A stretch of 64,000 nt of DNA, taken from Ruminococcus sp. GTDB lineage: Bacteria; Bacillota; Clostridia; Oscillospirales; Ruminococcaceae. The translations under genes were made by a program, and so were the position numbers. Shown here piece after piece: positions 25,072 to 34,505 of the stretch. Position 1 is the stretch's first letter. Every line of letters begins with the position of its first letter. The DNA lies in assembly GCF_019423705.1 (NCBI RefSeq), contig NZ_JAHZAX010000001.1, positions 260,087 through 324,086 of the forward strand, given 5' to 3'. The notes under the pieces are model-generated. The model saw nothing but the letters and a program-made list of their open reading frames with translations. It did no database searches and was not told the origin of the DNA.

Positions 25072-26175
25072 ATGAGCATAAACAGAGATAACAGCATAAA
25101 CCATACAAAGCAAACAAACACAAACAGAAGATCAAGGTTAGGAAAAAAGTTCGGGGCGGCTGTATTGGCGGCGGCAATGTGCCTTTCCGCTGGGGGCTGC
25201 TATCTTTTGCCCGACGAGGAGGAAGTGCTTGACGCACCCACAGTCAAGGCAAGCGACGTGAGCTATTCCACAGTTACGGCAAAGAAGAAAGATCTTGAAA
25301 AGAAGATCGTTGCCACAGGCACGGTCACTGCGGAAAATCAGTACACGCTTTCTTATGAAAAGCAGAGCGGTACAGTTTCAAAGTTTTACGTTAAGGCAGG
25401 CGACGCTGTGAAGGCAGGCGACGTTATTTGTGACCTCGATACATACGATCTTGATTATCAGATCGAGGAGAAAGAGCTTTACCTTGAAAAGGCAAGACTC
25501 AATGTTGATATCATCTACGAGGGCGGCGGAACGCAGGCGCAGATAGATTCGGCCTATGTTGACGTGCAGCTGTTGGAAAGAGAGCTTGAAAAGCTCAAAG
25601 AGCAGAAAGAGGACGCAAGCCTTAAATCCCCTATCGACGGCATTGTGTCGTCACTTTCGGACGTGCGCACAGGCGACAGCGTCAACCCGGGTCAGACTAT
25701 CGCTACTGTTATAGATACCTCGGCGCTTTATATAGCTATCAAGCCCGACGATCTTACGCAGTATGATATCGGCACAGAGGTGCAGATCAGGATAAACGAG
25801 GATTACTATGACGGCGTTGTGTTTATGACCCCGAAAAAGCTTGCGGATTATCAGCAGGAGCAGAAAGAGGATCACAACAATGTTGACGACACGGGAATAG
25901 ATTACGAGACCGACACCATTTATGTTCAGTTCAAGGACACGCCCCCTGCGGAGGCCGTTGGTCAGCTTGCGGACACGATACTTGTGCTTGACAGCGTAAA
26001 GGACGCTATCGTTATCTCAAACAACCTTATAAAGAAAGTTGACGGCGAAAAGGTGGTCTATGTGCTCAAAAACGGCGAAAAGACTGCCGTGACTGTTGAG
26101 ACAGGCCTTTCGACAGGTTCGCAGACGGAGATAACCTCGGGCATTTCAGAGGGCGACGAGATAATCATAAGATAA
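25072..26175 (+). CDS. Membrane-fusion (MacA/HlyD-type) lipoprotein
   Basis: A 367-residue periplasmic-adaptor-type protein. A signal sequence with the lipobox LSAGGC precedes a lipoyl-like half (GTVTAENQYTLSYEKQSGTV, then FYVKAGDAVKAGDVIC), a coiled-coil hairpin (about residues 140-185), the second lipoyl half (LKSPIDGIVSSLSDVRTGD) and a C-terminal barrel domain. In Gram-positive bacteria it would be anchored to the outer face of the membrane and partner the permease 47 bases downstream. It is related to MacA. The ATPases are not encoded nearby; those at 11078-12689 are candidates. Confidence 0.88.
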   Translation: MSINRDNSINHTKQTNTNRRSRLGKKFGAAVLAAAMCLSAGGCYLLPDEEEVLDAPTVKASDVSYSTVTAKKKDLEKKIVATGTVTAENQYTLSYEKQSGTVSKFYVKAGDAVKAGDVICDLDTYDLDYQIEEKELYLEKARLNVDIIYEGGGTQAQIDSAYVDVQLLERELEKLKEQKEDASLKSPIDGIVSSLSDVRTGDSVNPGQTIATVIDTSALYIAIKPDDLTQYDIGTEVQIRINEDYYDGVVFMTPKKLADYQQEQKEDHNNVDDTGIDYETDTIYVQFKDTPPAEAVGQLADTILVLDSVKDAIVISNNLIKKVDGEKVVYVLKNGEKTAVTVETGLSTGSQTEITSGISEGDEIIIR

Positions 26176-26222
26176 TAGTTGAAGTCAAAAATATTAGCAA
26201 ATTCTGAAAGGACAAGTAATAA

Positions 26223-29200
26223 ATGTTTACTTTATTGATCCGCAAAATGCGCAACACCAAATGGATGGTGTTCTGCCTGCTTATCGGATTTATTATGGCT
26301 TCCGCTATGATGAGTACGATACCGATATATATGAACGCTTCCCTCCAGCGAATGCTCGTGAAGGACATGGAAGCGTTCCAGAAGGAATATGAAATTTACC
26401 CGGGGGCTTATAATACAAGTTACAGCCCGAAAATGGATATCACCGCCCAGGCGCAGAAAGAGGCTGTCAACGCTTATAACGACAAGGTGGAAAAGAAGTT
26501 TGACGAACTTGGGCTGCCGAAAGAGCTTGACAAGAAGTTCATTGCGGATGAGTATTTGTACGTTCGCTCGATGAAGTCAGACAACGGCGGCGATCAGGCG
26601 AGATTCACTCTTGGCGGTATGACAGATATCGCTGACAATATCACGATAAAGCAGGGCAGAATGTTCAAGGCTGGCGTTCGTGACGATGGCGTTTACGAAT
26701 GCGTTGCAACGGAAAAGACCTTAAAAACTACTCAGCTTGCTGTGGGAAAGGTCTATGAGATCGCTGACGTTTTTGACGACGGCGGCTCTATCAAGATCGA
26801 GATAGTGGGAACTTTTGATGTTAAGGACGGCTCGACAAGCTATTGGGCTGAGGGGCTTGATTCCCAGTATACTGCCACCATTTTCACAGATTATGACACG
26901 TTTTTTGATACAGGCATTGACACAGGCGTGCTGAAGATCACAAAGGCGGCGCACAATTACGCTGTTGATTACGCCTCGATGAATATGACAAACCTTGACA
27001 GCACCACAGAGGCTATCAACAAGCAGAAAAATTATTACAACGAGAATTCTATCGGCTTCTCAATGCCTGCGCAGGAGATATTGGAGGACTATGCAGGGCG
27101 CTCTTCACAGCTCCAGCTCGTGCTGTGGCTGCTCCAGATACCTTGTATCCTGATGATAATATTCTACCTGTTTATGGTATCCCAGCTTAATGTTGAGCAG
27201 GAGAAAAACGAGATCGCCGTATTCAAGAGCCGTGGCGCAAGCAGGGCGCAGATCATGGCGATATATGCGCTGGAATCTCTTGTTCTTGGCGTGCTGACGG
27301 CCATAATAGGCCCATTTGCAGGACTTGGGCTTTGCAAGATTCTTGGTGCTTCAAACGGCTTCCTTGAATTTGTAAACAGAAAATCTCTGCCTGTTCATTT
27401 GACCTATCAGGCGTTTTTATATGCCGCAATAGCTGTGGCGGTGTTCTTTGTCACAACGATGATACCGATAATCCCTGCCACAAAGACAACGATCGTTGAG
27501 CATAAGCAGTCAAAGGCGAAAAAGAAAAAGCACGCACTTTGGGAAAAGACCTGTCTTGATTTTATCCTCGTGGGCGGCTCTGTGGGCTGGCTGTATTATT
27601 ACAACAAAACGCAGGAAAAGCTCGTTGCAGAGGGTCTGACCGACACAACGGCTACTGTAAATCCTCTTATGTTCGTGGCTTCAACGGCGTTTATACTGGG
27701 TTTGGGACTGTTTTTGATACGAATTTATCCGTATATCATAAGAATTATCGCAAGGATAGGCAAGCGTGTTTGGTCGCCTGCGCAATACGTTTCGCTGACC
27801 AATATCGGTCGCTCGTCAACAGGAAGAGAGCGCTTTCTTATGCTGTTCCTTGTGCTGACGGTATCGCTGGGCGTGTTCTTTGCCAACACCGCAAGAGCTT
27901 TGAACCGAAATGCTGAGGAGAGCGTGACTTACGCCCTTGGCTGCGACGCTGTGCTTACTGAGCAATGGTACAGCAGCAAGATAGAAGAGGCGCAGAAGTC
28001 ATCCAGCTCCCAAGGAGCTTCCACACAAGGAGCTTCACAAGGCGCTGCGCAGGCGGCTTCGCAGAATACGGCAAGCGTTTCGGACAGTTCCGACGATGAT
28101 GACAGCGACACAAAGACGACTATACAGTATGTTGAGCCTGTATTTGAGCGCTTTGAAAAGCTCACGGGCATTGAAAATGTTACAAAGGTGTTCCGCCGTG
28201 ACGGCGTGACAATATCTTCGGGCAAGATGAACGTTCCGAGAAATCAGAAAAAGACTGACGAGGAGAAGAGCCGTGACGATTACCTCGATCAGAGCATTGA
28301 GACCTCATCGACGAAAAATTCTACCAGCAATGTACAGCTTATGACAGTTGTTCCAAGCGAATTTTCAAAGGTGATAAACTTTGAGGACAGGCTTTTGCCC
28401 GTGCATATAAACAATTATCTCAATGCGCTGGCGGAATACACTCCGGGTGTGATACTTTCATCAAGCTTCAAGAGCTATGGACTTGAGCTTGGTGACACTA
28501 TCCAATGCGAGTGGGGCTCAAACGAGGCTTTTGAGGTAACTGTGCTTGCGTTTGTTGATTACTGGCCGGGGCTCAGTCCATACAAGGAAGCGAAAAACGG
28601 CGGATATATGGACTTTGCGGTGATGAATTACGATTACGTCAACGTACAGACTTCTATCGAGCCGTATCAAGTATGGTTCAAGCTGAAAGACGGCACAACA
28701 ACGGAAGAGTTTTACAATTCCATTGACGAAGCAGGCATAACGCCCACGAGCCTTGAATCGGCGAGCCAGCAGCTTATCGAGAAGAAGAACGATCCAATGC
28801 TGCAAGGAATGAACGGCGCATTGACGCTTGGATTCATCATCATAATGATAATGTGCATAATAGGATTTCTCATATACTGGATACTTTCCATCAAGAGCAG
28901 GACGCTGCAATTTGGCATTTTGAGGGCGATGGGAATGAAGTTCAGAGAGATCATATCTATGATCGTGTACGAGCAAGTGCTTGTATCGGGTGTTGCGATA
29001 TTTGCGGCGATATTCATAGGCGGAGCGACGAGCGACTTGTTTGTGCCGCTGTTCCAGAGCATATTTGACGCAACGCAGTCGGTGCCGCCGTTTGCGGTGA
29101 TACCTGAGCGGAGCGACTATATCAAGCTTTACATTGTGATAGGAGCAATGCTTTTGACAGCGTTCATTGTGCTGGGCAGACTTATCAAGAAGATAAAGAT

Positions 29201-29231
29201 CAGTCAGGCGTTGAAGCTTGGTGAGGATTAA
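26223..29231 (+). CDS. Large FtsX/MacB-type ABC permease
   Basis: A 1002-residue permease with an N-terminal membrane helix, a large extracytoplasmic domain, a first FtsX core (near residues 300-420: MVSQLNVEQEKNEIAVFKSR), more membrane segments, a second extracytoplasmic domain with a Ser/Gln/Ala-rich low-complexity stretch, and a second FtsX core at the end (SIKSRTLQFGILRAMGMKF). This duplicated layout is typical of Firmicute antimicrobial-peptide or lipid exporters. It follows the membrane-fusion gene by 47 bases, with GAAAGG upstream of ATG. Confidence 0.88.
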   Translation: MFTLLIRKMRNTKWMVFCLLIGFIMASAMMSTIPIYMNASLQRMLVKDMEAFQKEYEIYPGAYNTSYSPKMDITAQAQKEAVNAYNDKVEKKFDELGLPKELDKKFIADEYLYVRSMKSDNGGDQARFTLGGMTDIADNITIKQGRMFKAGVRDDGVYECVATEKTLKTTQLAVGKVYEIADVFDDGGSIKIEIVGTFDVKDGSTSYWAEGLDSQYTATIFTDYDTFFDTGIDTGVLKITKAAHNYAVDYASMNMTNLDSTTEAINKQKNYYNENSIGFSMPAQEILEDYAGRSSQLQLVLWLLQIPCILMIIFYLFMVSQLNVEQEKNEIAVFKSRGASRAQIMAIYALESLVLGVLTAIIGPFAGLGLCKILGASNGFLEFVNRKSLPVHLTYQAFLYAAIAVAVFFVTTMIPIIPATKTTIVEHKQSKAKKKKHALWEKTCLDFILVGGSVGWLYYYNKTQEKLVAEGLTDTTATVNPLMFVASTAFILGLGLFLIRIYPYIIRIIARIGKRVWSPAQYVSLTNIGRSSTGRERFLMLFLVLTVSLGVFFANTARALNRNAEESVTYALGCDAVLTEQWYSSKIEEAQKSSSSQGASTQGASQGAAQAASQNTASVSDSSDDDDSDTKTTIQYVEPVFERFEKLTGIENVTKVFRRDGVTISSGKMNVPRNQKKTDEEKSRDDYLDQSIETSSTKNSTSNVQLMTVVPSEFSKVINFEDRLLPVHINNYLNALAEYTPGVILSSSFKSYGLELGDTIQCEWGSNEAFEVTVLAFVDYWPGLSPYKEAKNGGYMDFAVMNYDYVNVQTSIEPYQVWFKLKDGTTTEEFYNSIDEAGITPTSLESASQQLIEKKNDPMLQGMNGALTLGFIIIMIMCIIGFLIYWILSIKSRTLQFGILRAMGMKFREIISMIVYEQVLVSGVAIFAAIFIGGATSDLFVPLFQSIFDATQSVPPFAVIPERSDYIKLYIVIGAMLLTAFIVLGRLIKKIKISQALKLGED

Positions 29232-29268
29232 ATCCCCCACACACTCAACAACATACAACCAAACAGCC

Positions 29269-29297
29269 TTGTAATTTTAACGCTGATATGTTATAAT
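29269..29297 (+). promoter_or_regulatory. Promoter of the purine nucleoside phosphorylase gene
   Basis: TTGTAA (29269-29274), a 17-base spacer and TATAAT (29292-29297) precede the start codon by about 50 bases. The -10 box is centred in a 33-bp palindrome. Confidence 0.75.
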
Positions 29298-29310
29298 CAT
29301 GTCAGCGTTA
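29278..29310. promoter_or_regulatory. 33-bp palindrome spanning the -10 box
   Basis: TAACGCTGA (29278-29286) and TCAGCGTTA (29302-29310) are perfect inverted arms, and inner bases continue the symmetry (ATATG against CATGT, one mismatch) around TTATAAT. The position suits an operator that blocks RNA polymerase. Confidence 0.5.
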
Positions 29311-29345
29311 TATATTTAATACCGAAAATTGAAAGGAGAATAACT

Positions 29346-30194
29346 ATGTCAGATACAAAAATAACCCCAGCATATTCAAAGCTGCAAAAATGCTTCGAGT
29401 GCGTTAAAAGCAAAATAGATTTTAAACCAAAGGTCGCACTTGTCCTCGGCTCGGGACTGGGCGATTACGCTAATTCGATCGACGTCAAGGCTACACTTAG
29501 CTATAAGGATATCGAGGGCTTCCCGACTTCTACCGTCGAGGGGCATAAGGGGCAGTTCGTTTTCGGATATGTCGGAAACGTGCCTGTTGTCATTATGCAG
29601 GGCAGAGTGCACTATTATGAGGGCTATTCAATGCAGGACGTTGTCCTCCCTGCCAGACTTATGCGTATGATGGGTGCGGAAATTCTTTTCCTCACAAATG
29701 CTTCGGGCGGCGTGAATGCCGGATTCAAGGCTGGCGACTTTATGCTCATCACAGACCATATCTCAAGCTTTGTGCCGAACCCTCTCATCGGTCAGAATAT
29801 CGACCAGCTGGGTACGAGATTCCCCGATATGAGCGAGATCTATAATAAACAGCTCAGAGATATCATCACGCAGACCGCTGACGACCTCGATATTAACCTC
29901 CGCCACGGCGTTTATCTCCAGCTCACAGGGCCTTCTTTTGAGTCCCCTGCTGAAATAAGAATGGCAAGAACCCTCGGTGCGGACGCTGTCGGAATGTCCA
30001 CAGCCTGCGAAGCTATCGCTGCAAACCATGCCGGTATGAAGGTATGCGGAATTTCCTGCGTTTCAAACCTCGCCGCAGGTATGACCAATAATCCTCTCAC
30101 CCACGCAGAAGTGCAGGAGTGCGCCGACAAGGCAGCGCCGCTTTTCAAAAAGCTTATTACCGAAAGCATTATCAGAATGGGCAAACTGGACTAG
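29346..30194 (+). CDS. punA: Purine nucleoside phosphorylase (inosine/guanosine type)
   Basis: A 282-residue PNP of the trimeric type, cleaving inosine and guanosine with phosphate to free base and ribose 1-phosphate for purine salvage. Family motifs are the phosphate-binding VLGSGLG, GHKGQ, GRVHYYEGY, LTNASGGVN and MSTACEAIAANHAG. Length is normal. AAAGGAG lies eight bases before ATG. It is monocistronic, with its own promoter embedded in a palindrome. Confidence 0.95.
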   Translation: MSDTKITPAYSKLQKCFECVKSKIDFKPKVALVLGSGLGDYANSIDVKATLSYKDIEGFPTSTVEGHKGQFVFGYVGNVPVVIMQGRVHYYEGYSMQDVVLPARLMRMMGAEILFLTNASGGVNAGFKAGDFMLITDHISSFVPNPLIGQNIDQLGTRFPDMSEIYNKQLRDIITQTADDLDINLRHGVYLQLTGPSFESPAEIRMARTLGADAVGMSTACEAIAANHAGMKVCGISCVSNLAAGMTNNPLTHAEVQECADKAAPLFKKLITESIIRMGKLD

Positions 30195-30285
30195 ATTTGA
30201 ATTTTTGATAATGGTGAGAAAGCTTGTCTTGTGACAAAATATTGCAGGCTATATGTACTTTTTTTATAAATTTTGTGAAATGCTC

Positions 30286-30314
30286 TTGACAAATCATTTT
30301 ATATAGTTTAATAT
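30286..30314 (+). promoter_or_regulatory. Promoter of the zinc-ribbon gene at 30373
   Basis: TTGACA (30286-30291), 17 bases, TAATAT (30309-30314). Confidence 0.7.
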
Positions 30315-30372
30315 ATTAATATGAAGTAATTTCGTCTTCAGAAATATATTAAGGATATGGAGAGATAATATT

Positions 30373-31134
30373 ATGGCAAAATTTTGTGGACAATGCGGCG
30401 CTCAGCTCAATGACAACGCCACATTCTGCACCAATTGCGGCGCAAGCATAGCGCCTGCACAGCCTGCCGCTCAGCAGACTGCTTCACCTATCGCAAACCT
30501 TCAGCAGGCAGCAAAAAACATTGATATGAACGCTATCAAGGACGCTGTTTCTGTTGAGAATATCAAAAACCTCAAGAGCAAGCCAAACAAGCTCACGATC
30601 GCTGTTCTCGGCGTTCTGCTTGCTCTCATTATCGTGCTTATCATCATTCTTTGTGCGATATTCGGCGGCGGAAGCTATAAGACGCCTCTTGACAATATGA
30701 TGAAGGTCATAAACAAGGGCAGCGCTAGTGCTCTGGAAGATCTTATGCCACCTTATTATAAGGACGTTAAGAAGGCTATGAGCAGTATCACAGGCGATGA
30801 TGTTGATTTCAAGGAAGAGGCTCAGAGCGTTAGAGAGAATTTCCAGGATACATACGGCGACGACGCTAAGATGTCTTACAAGATAACTGACAAGACAAAG
30901 CTCGACAAGGACGAACTCAAGGATTATGACAATGTTTCATATCTTACATCTGTCCTCAGCAAGAGCAAGGCTAAAAAGTATAAGCTTACAGCCGGTTATG
31001 AGCTGACAGTTGAGTTCACGCTCAAGGCTGACGGCGATGAGACATCTGCCGAAACAACGATCATTGTCGGCAAGATGGACGGCGAGTGGGTACTTCTCGA
31101 TGCCGGCGATTTCGACGGCATTATGGATATGTAA
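30373..31134 (+). CDS. Zinc-ribbon, single-pass membrane protein with NTF2-like domain
   Basis: The N-terminus is a zinc ribbon (FCGQCGAQLNDNATFCTNCG), followed by an Ala/Gln-rich linker, one membrane helix (about residues 75-98) and an external domain of about 150 residues. That domain shares with the proteins at 7501 and 31247 a Y.I.DKTKLDK.E segment and a terminal VGK.DGEW. The family fits DUF4878-like NTF2 folds by inference. GGAGAG is the ribosome site. Function is unknown. Confidence 0.7.
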   Translation: MAKFCGQCGAQLNDNATFCTNCGASIAPAQPAAQQTASPIANLQQAAKNIDMNAIKDAVSVENIKNLKSKPNKLTIAVLGVLLALIIVLIIILCAIFGGGSYKTPLDNMMKVINKGSASALEDLMPPYYKDVKKAMSSITGDDVDFKEEAQSVRENFQDTYGDDAKMSYKITDKTKLDKDELKDYDNVSYLTSVLSKSKAKKYKLTAGYELTVEFTLKADGDETSAETTIIVGKMDGEWVLLDAGDFDGIMDM

Positions 31135-31195
31135 TACTGACGATCGTTAATTATCGCAAATAGATCAAAAAACTAAAAGTTTAATATGTTCTATC

Positions 31196-31224
31196 AACGG
31201 GCGGAGAATTTTCCGCCCGTTTTT
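31196..31224 (+). terminator. Terminator after the 30373 gene
   Basis: AACGGGCGGA pairs with TCCGCCCGTT and ends in TTTTT. It sits only 23 bases before the start of the next lipoprotein gene. Confidence 0.8.
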
Positions 31225-31246
31225 GAAAAAATACGGTGTTTGTGAA

Positions 31247-31762
31247 ATGAAAAATATCATAAGCAAAATATTGAAAAGCCTTTTTGTGGCGGTCAGCCTG
31301 CTGGCGGTGATGATATTTTGCGCCTGCGGAAAGGAAGAGCGTGCGGTGCTAAGTTATGAGCAGCCCGTTGCAACGCTCACAACGGCGGCGCAGTATGGTG
31401 ACACTCAGTCATATATCTCCTGCTTCACTCCCGAAGCAAAGGCGGAATATCTTGCCGGCGAGGACTATAACTCAAATCTTGCCGAGACGCTGCTTACAAG
31501 GGGCGACAATGGCGCAGAGCTGAGCTATAAGCTTTCGGACAAGACTGAGCTTGACAGCGCAGAAATGACAGCCCTTGAGGGGACTTATAAAAAGGACTAT
31601 CACAAGAACGTGACCATCAAAAAGGCTTTCAAGTTCCAAGCCACATTCACAGAAAAGCTTGAGGAAAAAAGCCTTTCCGACAGTATCGAAATGACCGTTG
31701 TGAAGATAGACACCAATTGGTATATTTTCGGCGGCGTTATCGAAAAGTTTGACTTTAAATAA
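31247..31762 (+). CDS. Lipoprotein with NTF2/DUF4878-like domain
   Basis: A lipoprotein signal (MKNIISKILKSLFV, cysteines in MIFCACGK) precedes one external domain related to those at 7501 and 30373 (YKLSDKTELDSAEM and a VVKIDTNWYIF end). It lacks the zinc ribbon and membrane helix of its paralogues. ATG at 31247 is preferred over an upstream TTG at 31223 because it gives a normal signal peptide; neither has a clear ribosome site. It lies directly after a terminator, so expression may depend on read-through or an unseen promoter. Confidence 0.65.
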   Translation: MKNIISKILKSLFVAVSLLAVMIFCACGKEERAVLSYEQPVATLTTAAQYGDTQSYISCFTPEAKAEYLAGEDYNSNLAETLLTRGDNGAELSYKLSDKTELDSAEMTALEGTYKKDYHKNVTIKKAFKFQATFTEKLEEKSLSDSIEMTVVKIDTNWYIFGGVIEKFDFK

Positions 31763-31950
31763 TGGCGTTGTCGATAAGGTTGCTGCTTGTTGAAATAAAA
31801 AATGAAATATGTAGGGGCGGAAAATTGTAATTCGACTAGCTCATAACAATTTGCGTTCGCTCGTAATTAGTAGGTAATTCAATAGGATGTAATAACGTTT
31901 TATATTCACAGAAATAAACAGAAACAAAAACACGAAAAGAGGGTATTAAT

Positions 31951-32772
31951 ATGGAAAATTGTCCAAATTGCGGACTGCCTGTTGAGGACGGCGCAAAGTT
32001 CTGCGCCAACTGCGGAACAAGAATGCAGACGCAGCTTATAAACAAATTGACTTGCAGCGTGTGCGGAAATACGCTGAACGCTCACGCAAAGTTCTGCAAC
32101 GTCTGCGGAACTCCTGTTCCACAGGACGAGCAGCCGGAAGAGAAGGTGGAGGAAGATCGCAACCCGACAATGGATTCTATCGAAGTCCCCGAGCTGCATT
32201 ATGACAGCGCACCTGTTCAGACTTCCGCTATCCCGCAGAGAACGCCTGATATGCCCACAATGGACAGCGTTTATCTACCGGGTCAAGAGCCTGTACAGCC
32301 TACACAGCCTGCACAATTTACGCAGACACCTGTACAGCCAACTGCAGAGGAGATCGCAATGGCTTCAAGGACAGTAAACGTCCAGCCAACACCAGTCGTG
32401 CAGGATACCCCACAGGTGGCACAGCCTCAGCCCGAGAGGATACTCACTCCCGAGGGCTATGTTCAAGCAGGTCAGAATGTTCAGAACGTGCCTAATGCAC
32501 AGGCGAACCCGAATATGCAGTATAACCCAAATCCAAATATGCAGAATATGCAGCCTAACCAGCAGATGAACGGCGTTACACCGGGCAAGGGCGCAGGTGC
32601 GCTTGTGCCGATAATACTTATCATTCTCATCATCGCAGTTATCTGCGTGGACGTTTTCTGGCTGTTCAGAGATCAGATCTTCGGCAAAAAGGACGATAAG
32701 TCCAGCGGCAGCGCTATTGTTACTCTTCTGTCAGATGAGGACGGCGACACGGGTTATTTTATAGACGAATAA
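31951..32772 (+). CDS. Double zinc-ribbon membrane protein with Pro/Gln-rich linker
   Basis: Two CxxC...CxxC zinc ribbons (MENCPNCG..FCANCG and CSVCG..FCNVCG) occupy residues 1-50. A Pro/Gln/Asn-rich disordered linker follows (about 55-210), then a membrane helix (VPIILIILIIAVICVDVFWL) and a short acidic tail. The two ribbons suggest protein or nucleic acid binding in the cytoplasm. It neighbours the zinc-ribbon gene at 30373 but lacks its external domain. A terminator follows at 32789. Function is unknown. Confidence 0.65.
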   Translation: MENCPNCGLPVEDGAKFCANCGTRMQTQLINKLTCSVCGNTLNAHAKFCNVCGTPVPQDEQPEEKVEEDRNPTMDSIEVPELHYDSAPVQTSAIPQRTPDMPTMDSVYLPGQEPVQPTQPAQFTQTPVQPTAEEIAMASRTVNVQPTPVVQDTPQVAQPQPERILTPEGYVQAGQNVQNVPNAQANPNMQYNPNPNMQNMQPNQQMNGVTPGKGAGALVPIILIILIIAVICVDVFWLFRDQIFGKKDDKSSGSAIVTLLSDEDGDTGYFIDE

Positions 32773-32788
32773 TTTGTTTAGCGGTTTT

Positions 32789-32823
32789 GGTCACGGAAAG
32801 ATGATATTTCCGTGGCCTTTTTT
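32789..32823 (+). terminator. Terminator of the double zinc-ribbon gene
   Basis: GGTCACGGAAA pairs with TTTCCGTGGCC and is followed by a run of T. Confidence 0.85.
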
Positions 32824-32871
32824 GTTGTGATTTTAGCTTATATCAACATATGCGATTTTAATAAAAAACAG

Positions 32872-32901
32872 TTGACAAACAGGGTGCTTTTGGTGTATTA
32901 T
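32872..32901 (+). promoter_or_regulatory. Promoter of xylA
   Basis: TTGACA (32872-32877), an 18-base spacer and TATTAT (32896-32901), about 100 bases before xylA. Confidence 0.65.
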
Positions 32902-33004
32902 TATATTGTAATCGTTTTATCCTAAGGGCGTGGCTTTTAGCGTTGGCTTTGGGGTGAAACAGTAAATTTCAAAAGAATTATTTTTAATACGGAGGTTTTT
33001 TGAA

Positions 33005-34330
33005 ATGGCAGAGTATTTTAAGGATATTCCAAAGATCAAGTACGAGGGCGTAAATTCTACAAACCCACTTTCATTTAAGTATTATAACCCAGACGAAGTT
33101 GTAATGGGCAAGACTATGAGAGAGCAGCTCAAGTTCGCTCTTTCTTGGTGGCACACAATGGGCGGCGACGGTACAGATATGTTCGGCTGCGGCACAACTG
33201 ACAAGACTTGGGGCGAGGCTGCGCCTGAGGCAAGAGCAAAGAAGAAGGTAGACGTTGCTTTCGAGATCATGGACAAGCTTTCTATCGACTATTTCTGCTT
33301 CCACGATCGTGACCTTTCACCTGAGTACGGCGACCTTGGCACAACAAATGCAAAGCTCGACGAAGTTGTTGATTACATAGCTGAGAAAATGGCTGCTGAC
33401 CCTACAAAGAAGCTTCTTTGGGGCACAGCAAAGTGCTTCGATCACCCAAGATATATGCACGGCGCAGGCACATCACCTTCCGCTGACGTTTTCGCATATT
33501 CCGCAGCACAGATCAAGAAGGCTGTTGACGCTACTATCAAGCTGGGCGGCAAGGGCTATGTATTCTGGGGCGGAAGAGAGGGTTATGAAACTCTTCTGAA
33601 CACAAATATGGGTCTTGAGCAGGACAATATGGCAAGACTTATGAAGATGACTGTTGATTATGCTCGTTCAAAGGGCTACACAGGCGATTTCTACATCGAG
33701 CCAAAGCCAAAGGAGCCAACAAAGCACCAGTATGATTTCGATACAGCGACAGTTCTCGGCTTCCTTAGAAAGTACGGCCTTGACAAGGATTTCAAGATGA
33801 ACATCGAAGCAAACCACGCAACACTTGCACAGCACACATTCCAGCACGAGCTGAGAGTTGCAAGAGACAACGGCGTATTCGGTTCTATCGACGCAAACCA
33901 GGGCGATCCGCTTCTCGGCTGGGATACAGACCAGTTCCCAACAAATGCTTATGACGCAACACTTTGTATGTACGAAGTGCTCAAGGCAGGCGGCTTCACA
34001 AACGGCGGTCTGAACTTTGACGCAAAGGCAAGAAGAGGTTCATACACAATGGAAGATATTTTCCTCAGCTACATCGCAGGTATGGACACATTCGCACTTG
34101 GCCTCAAGGCAGCTGCAAAGCTCATCGAGGACGGCAGACTTGACAAGTTTGTTGACGACAGATATGCAAGCTGGACAACAGGTATCGGCGCTGACATCAT
34201 CGCAGGCAAGGCTGATATGGAGAGCCTTGAGAAGTACGCACTTGAAAAGGGCGAGGTAACAGACTCACTTTCAAGCGGCAGACAGGAATATCTCGAGAGC
34301 GTTGTAAATCAGGTTATTTTCAATCTGTAA
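33005..34330 (+). CDS. xylA: Xylose isomerase
   Basis: A 441-residue class II xylose isomerase converting D-xylose to D-xylulose in the cytoplasm. Diagnostic segments include FKYYNPDEVVMGKTM, FALSWWHTMGGDGTDMFG, FCFHDRDLSPEYG, YVFWGGREGYETLLNT, FYIEPKPKEPTKHQYDFD and the metal-binding region IEANHATLAQHTFQHEL with IDANQGDPLLGWDTD. Catalytic His and the Glu/Asp metal ligands are present and length is typical. It stands alone, with no xylulokinase or xylose transporter beside it. GGAGG lies nine bases upstream. It fits hemicellulose use. Confidence 0.98.
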   Translation: MAEYFKDIPKIKYEGVNSTNPLSFKYYNPDEVVMGKTMREQLKFALSWWHTMGGDGTDMFGCGTTDKTWGEAAPEARAKKKVDVAFEIMDKLSIDYFCFHDRDLSPEYGDLGTTNAKLDEVVDYIAEKMAADPTKKLLWGTAKCFDHPRYMHGAGTSPSADVFAYSAAQIKKAVDATIKLGGKGYVFWGGREGYETLLNTNMGLEQDNMARLMKMTVDYARSKGYTGDFYIEPKPKEPTKHQYDFDTATVLGFLRKYGLDKDFKMNIEANHATLAQHTFQHELRVARDNGVFGSIDANQGDPLLGWDTDQFPTNAYDATLCMYEVLKAGGFTNGGLNFDAKARRGSYTMEDIFLSYIAGMDTFALGLKAAAKLIEDGRLDKFVDDRYASWTTGIGADIIAGKADMESLEKYALEKGEVTDSLSSGRQEYLESVVNQVIFNL

Positions 34331-34356
34331 TTTATAATTTATAAAACTTGGATTTT

Positions 34357-34396
34357 GCAAAGACCGTGGGGGGTGCCTGCGGTCTTTGTTTTTTTG
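34357..34396 (+). terminator. Terminator of xylA
   Basis: GCAAAGACCG pairs with CGGTCTTTGT across a G-rich loop and ends in TTTTTTT. Confidence 0.9.
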
Positions 34397-34419
34397 TTGG
34401 CTGGAAGCGCAAAAATTTA

Positions 34420-34448
34420 TTGACTGTTATTTGCGTTGATGATATAAT
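34420..34448 (+). promoter_or_regulatory. Promoter of the HD-GYP gene
   Basis: TTGACT (34420-34425), 17 bases, TATAAT (34443-34448). Confidence 0.8.
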
Positions 34449-34505
34449 AAAATTAGATAGATCAGAAAGCAAGTATAGATTTGGTCGAGGGGGTGCAGAA
34501 GAAGT

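Noticed and set aside
32200..32600. Pro/Gln-rich repeats as a CRISPR or tandem DNA repeat
   Set aside because: The periodicity is at the protein level in a disordered linker and copies differ in DNA.
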